Assembly (NCBI GenBank): GCA_048497495.1
Contig: JAFHCF010000182.1
Span: 1-6,191 of the forward strand
DNA length: 6,191 nucleotides
From: JAFHCF01 sp048497495
GTDB taxonomy: Bacteria > Pseudomonadota > Alphaproteobacteria > Rhizobiales > Ancalomicrobiaceae
Direction of reading: 5' to 3'
The notes beneath the pieces were generated by a model. That model made no database searches. It saw only the letters and a program-made list of their open reading frames with translations, and had not been told where the DNA came from. The translations under genes and the position numbers were made by a program. Shown in pieces: positions 3,578-6,191 of the stretch; within the stretch, counting starts at the first letter, position 1; each line of letters opens with the position of its first letter.

Positions 3578-6163
3578 ATGTCGATGCTCGTCACCTACCG
3601 CGCCCACGTCGCCGAACGCGCCGCCCTCGGCATTCCGCCGCTGCCGCTCTCGGTCAAGGAGACCGAGGCGTTGATCGCGCTGCTGCGCGATCCGCCGAAG
3701 GGCGAGGAAGCCTTCCTGGTCGATCTCCTCACCTGGCGCGTGCCGGCCGGCGTCGACGATGCCGCCCGCGTCAAGGCCGGCTTCCTCGACGCGGTCGCCA
3801 AAGGCCTCGAGAAGAACACCCTGGTGTCGCGCCAGCTCGCCACCGAACTGCTCGGCACCATGCTCGGCGGCTTCAACATCAAGCCGTTGATCGGCCTGCT
3901 CGGCGACACGCAAGTCGGCGCCATCGCGGCGGAAGCGCTGAAGAAGACGCTTCTGATGTTCGACTATTTCCACGACGTGAAGGAACTCGCCGACAAGGGC
4001 AACGCCGACGCCACGGCGGTGATCGCCTCCTGGGCCGAGGCCGAGTGGTTCACCTCGCGTCCCGAAGTGCCGCGGTCGTTGAACGTCACCGTGTTCAAGG
4101 TCTCGGGCGAGACCAACACCGACGATCTGTCGCCGGCCCCCGACGCCTCGACCCGCCCCGACATCCCGCTCCACGCGCTCGCCATGCTGAAGAACCCGCG
4201 TCCGGGCATCACCCCGGACGAGCCCGGCGCGCGCGGACCGATCGAGCAGATCGAGGCGCTGGTCGCCCAGGGCCACCCGGTGGCCTATGTCGGCGACGTC
4301 GTCGGCACCGGCTCGTCGCGCAAGTCGGCGACCAACTCGGTCCTGTGGTTCACCGGCCAGGCCATCCCGCACGTCCCCAACAAGCGCTTCGGCGGCGTCT
4401 GCCTCGGCTCCAAGATCGCCCCGATCTTCTACAACACCATGGAAGACGCCGGGGCGCTTCCGATCGAACTCGACGTCTCCAAGATGGAGATGGGCGACAT
4501 CGTCGAGCTGCGCCCCTACGAGGGCAAGGCGCTCCTCAACGGCGCGGTGATCTCCGAGTTCAAGGTCAAGTCCGAGGTGATCTTCGACGAGGTGCGCGCC
4601 GGCGGCCGCATCCCGCTGATCATCGGTCGGGGCCTCACCACCAAGGCGCGCGAGAGCCTCGGCCTGCCGCCCTCGACGCTCTTCCGTCTGCCCACCGAGC
4701 CCGCCGACAGCACCAAGGGCTTCACCCTCGCCCAGAAGATGGTCGGCCGCGCCTGTGGCCTGCCGGAAGGCAAGGGCGTGCGTCCGGGCACCTATTGCGA
4801 GCCGAAGATGACGACGGTCGGGTCCCAGGACACCACCGGTCCGATGACCCGCGACGAGCTCAAGGATCTCGCCTGCCTCGGCTTCTCCGCCGATCTGGTG
4901 ATGCAGTCCTTCTGCCACACGGCGGCCTATCCGAAGCTCGTCGACGTCCAGACCCATCACGAGTTGCCGACCTTCATCTCCAACCGCGGCGGCATCTCGC
5001 TTCACCCCGGTGACGGCGTCATCCACTCCTGGCTCAATCGCCTGCTGCTGCCCGACACCGTCGGCACCGGCGCGGACAGCCACACTCGCTTCCCGATCGG
5101 CATCTCCTTTCCGGCCGGTTCCGGCCTCGTGGCGTTTGCCGCGGCGACCGGCGTCATGCCTCTGGACATGCCGGAATCGGTGCTGGTCCGCTTCCATGGC
5201 GAGATGCAGCCCGGCGTCACCCTGCGCGATCTGGTCAACGCGATTCCCTTGGCGGCGATCAGGGACGGCTCGCTGACGGTCGAGAAGAAGGGCAAGAAGA
5301 ACGTCTTCAACGGCCGCATCCTGGAGATCGAGGGTCTGCCGAACCTCAAGGTCGAACAGGCCTTCGAGCTCTCCGACGCCTCCGCCGAGCGTTCCGCCGC
5401 CGCCTGCACGGTGCGGCTGAACAAGGAGCCGATCATCGAGTACATGACCTCGAACATCGTGCTGATGAAGTGGATGATCGCCGGCGGCTACGAGGACCGC
5501 CGCAGTCTCGAGCGCCGCATCGCGGCGATGGAGGCCTGGATCGCCGAGCCGCAGTTGCTCGCCCCCGATGCCGACGCCGAATACGCGGCGGTGTTCGAGA
5601 TCGACATGAGCGCCATCAAGGAGCCGCTGCTCGCCTGCCCGAACGATCCCGACGACGTCAAGACGCTGTCGGAGGTCGCCGGCGACAAGATCGACGAGGT
5701 CTTCATCGGCTCGTGCATGACCAACATCGGCCACTTCCGGGCAGCGGGTAAGATCCTCGCCGGCAACTCGGACATCCCGACCCGCCTGTGGATCGCCCCG
5801 CCGACCAAGATGGACGCCCACATCCTGACCGAGGAGGGCTACTACGCCACCCTCGGCAAGTCGGGCGCCCGCATGGAGATGCCGGGCTGTTCGCTGTGCA
5901 TGGGCAACCAGGCGCAGATCCGCAAGGGTTCGACCGCGATCTCGACCTCGACCCGCAACTTCCCCAACCGTCTCGGCATCGACACCCGGGTCTACCTGTC
6001 CTCCGCCGAACTCGCCTCGGTCGCGGCGCTCCTCGGCCGCATCCCGACCTTCGAGGAATACATGGAGCAGGTCGGCGCGCTCGCCGGCAAGGCGGCCGAC
6101 GTCTACCGCTACATGAACTTCGACCAGATCCCGGAATTCGCCGACGTGGCGGCGACGGTCTGA
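3578..6163 (+). CDS. acnB: Aconitate hydratase B (bifunctional aconitase 2 / 2-methylisocitrate dehydratase)
   Basis: The enzyme interconverts citrate and isocitrate through cis-aconitate in the TCA cycle. By family knowledge it also hydrates 2-methyl-cis-aconitate in the methylcitrate cycle of propionate breakdown. It is cytoplasmic and needs a [4Fe-4S] cluster. The 861 residues match the usual AcnB length. Residues 1 to about 160 form the HEAT-like helical domain unique to AcnB. Next comes the swivel domain with GTGSSRKSATNSV from residue 243, then the catalytic domains with QDTTGPMTRDE from 417 and DSHTRF at 500-505. The cluster ligands are Cys713 (GSCMTNIGH) and Cys771/Cys774 (GCSLCMGNQ). 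All key motifs are intact, and codon use is strongly GC-ending. The ATG at 3578 follows an AGAAGGG ribosome-binding site by about six bases; the next ATG, two codons on, is less well placed. In E. coli AcnB the apo-form binds its own mRNA when iron is low; here a structured leader makes a similar control worth testing. Confidence 0.98.
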   Translation: MSMLVTYRAHVAERAALGIPPLPLSVKETEALIALLRDPPKGEEAFLVDLLTWRVPAGVDDAARVKAGFLDAVAKGLEKNTLVSRQLATELLGTMLGGFNIKPLIGLLGDTQVGAIAAEALKKTLLMFDYFHDVKELADKGNADATAVIASWAEAEWFTSRPEVPRSLNVTVFKVSGETNTDDLSPAPDASTRPDIPLHALAMLKNPRPGITPDEPGARGPIEQIEALVAQGHPVAYVGDVVGTGSSRKSATNSVLWFTGQAIPHVPNKRFGGVCLGSKIAPIFYNTMEDAGALPIELDVSKMEMGDIVELRPYEGKALLNGAVISEFKVKSEVIFDEVRAGGRIPLIIGRGLTTKARESLGLPPSTLFRLPTEPADSTKGFTLAQKMVGRACGLPEGKGVRPGTYCEPKMTTVGSQDTTGPMTRDELKDLACLGFSADLVMQSFCHTAAYPKLVDVQTHHELPTFISNRGGISLHPGDGVIHSWLNRLLLPDTVGTGADSHTRFPIGISFPAGSGLVAFAAATGVMPLDMPESVLVRFHGEMQPGVTLRDLVNAIPLAAIRDGSLTVEKKGKKNVFNGRILEIEGLPNLKVEQAFELSDASAERSAAACTVRLNKEPIIEYMTSNIVLMKWMIAGGYEDRRSLERRIAAMEAWIAEPQLLAPDADAEYAAVFEIDMSAIKEPLLACPNDPDDVKTLSEVAGDKIDEVFIGSCMTNIGHFRAAGKILAGNSDIPTRLWIAPPTKMDAHILTEEGYYATLGKSGARMEMPGCSLCMGNQAQIRKGSTAISTSTRNFPNRLGIDTRVYLSSAELASVAALLGRIPTFEEYMEQVGALAGKAADVYRYMNFDQIPEFADVAATV

Positions 6164-6191
6164 TCGATTTCGACGTGATGCACGACGAGCC

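Noticed and set aside
3103..5013. 636-codon plus-strand frame
   Set aside because: It is out of frame with both the secreted protein gene and acnB and is extremely Arg/Pro-rich, typical of a frame shadow.
3572..5821. 749-codon open frame on the minus strand opposite acnB
   Set aside because: It is the antisense shadow of the strongly GC-biased acnB; the translation is low-complexity, rich in Asp, Arg, Gly and His, with no domain order.
6178..6191. ATG near the right edge as the start of another gene
   Set aside because: Only a few codons are visible and there is no ribosome-binding site, so nothing supports it.

Overview
The window is GC-rich (G or C at most third codon positions in the confident genes) and looks like a chromosomal stretch of an alphaproteobacterium. 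The pointers are the tRNA promoters with TTGC-type -35 boxes, the BrnA-type ribbon-helix-helix antitoxin, a small Cys-rich secreted protein and AcnB. The class assignment is inference; no rRNA or taxonomic marker is present. I see no phage, transposon, CRISPR array or secretion locus.

Layout from left to right. The window opens with the last 29 codons of a forward gene (1-92). Convergent to it is a small four-cysteine protein of unknown function (112-342, minus), followed by about 740 bases without a convincing gene. Next is a BrnA-family antitoxin-like protein (1085-1381, minus) with no BrnT toxin gene beside it. Two divergent tRNA genes follow: tRNA-Pro(CGG) on minus (1605-1681) and tRNA-Gln(TTG) on plus (2024-2098). 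Each has its own readable sigma70-type promoter with a 17-base spacer. A class I SAM-dependent methyltransferase (2218-2841, minus) converges on tRNA-Gln, with tandem hairpins between them. On the plus strand come a secreted eight-cysteine protein (3066-3383) and then a complete acnB (3578-6163). The 194-base gap before acnB holds two stem-loops.

How the genes relate. acnB is the only gene with a firmly assigned pathway role: the TCA-cycle and, by family knowledge, methylcitrate-cycle dehydratase step. The tRNAs serve translation. The others look like independent single-gene units; strand changes and gaps argue against a shared operon, except possibly secreted protein plus acnB. I found no previously undescribed multi-gene system. 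The best leads are the orphan antitoxin, the two Cys-rich small proteins and the structured acnB leader.
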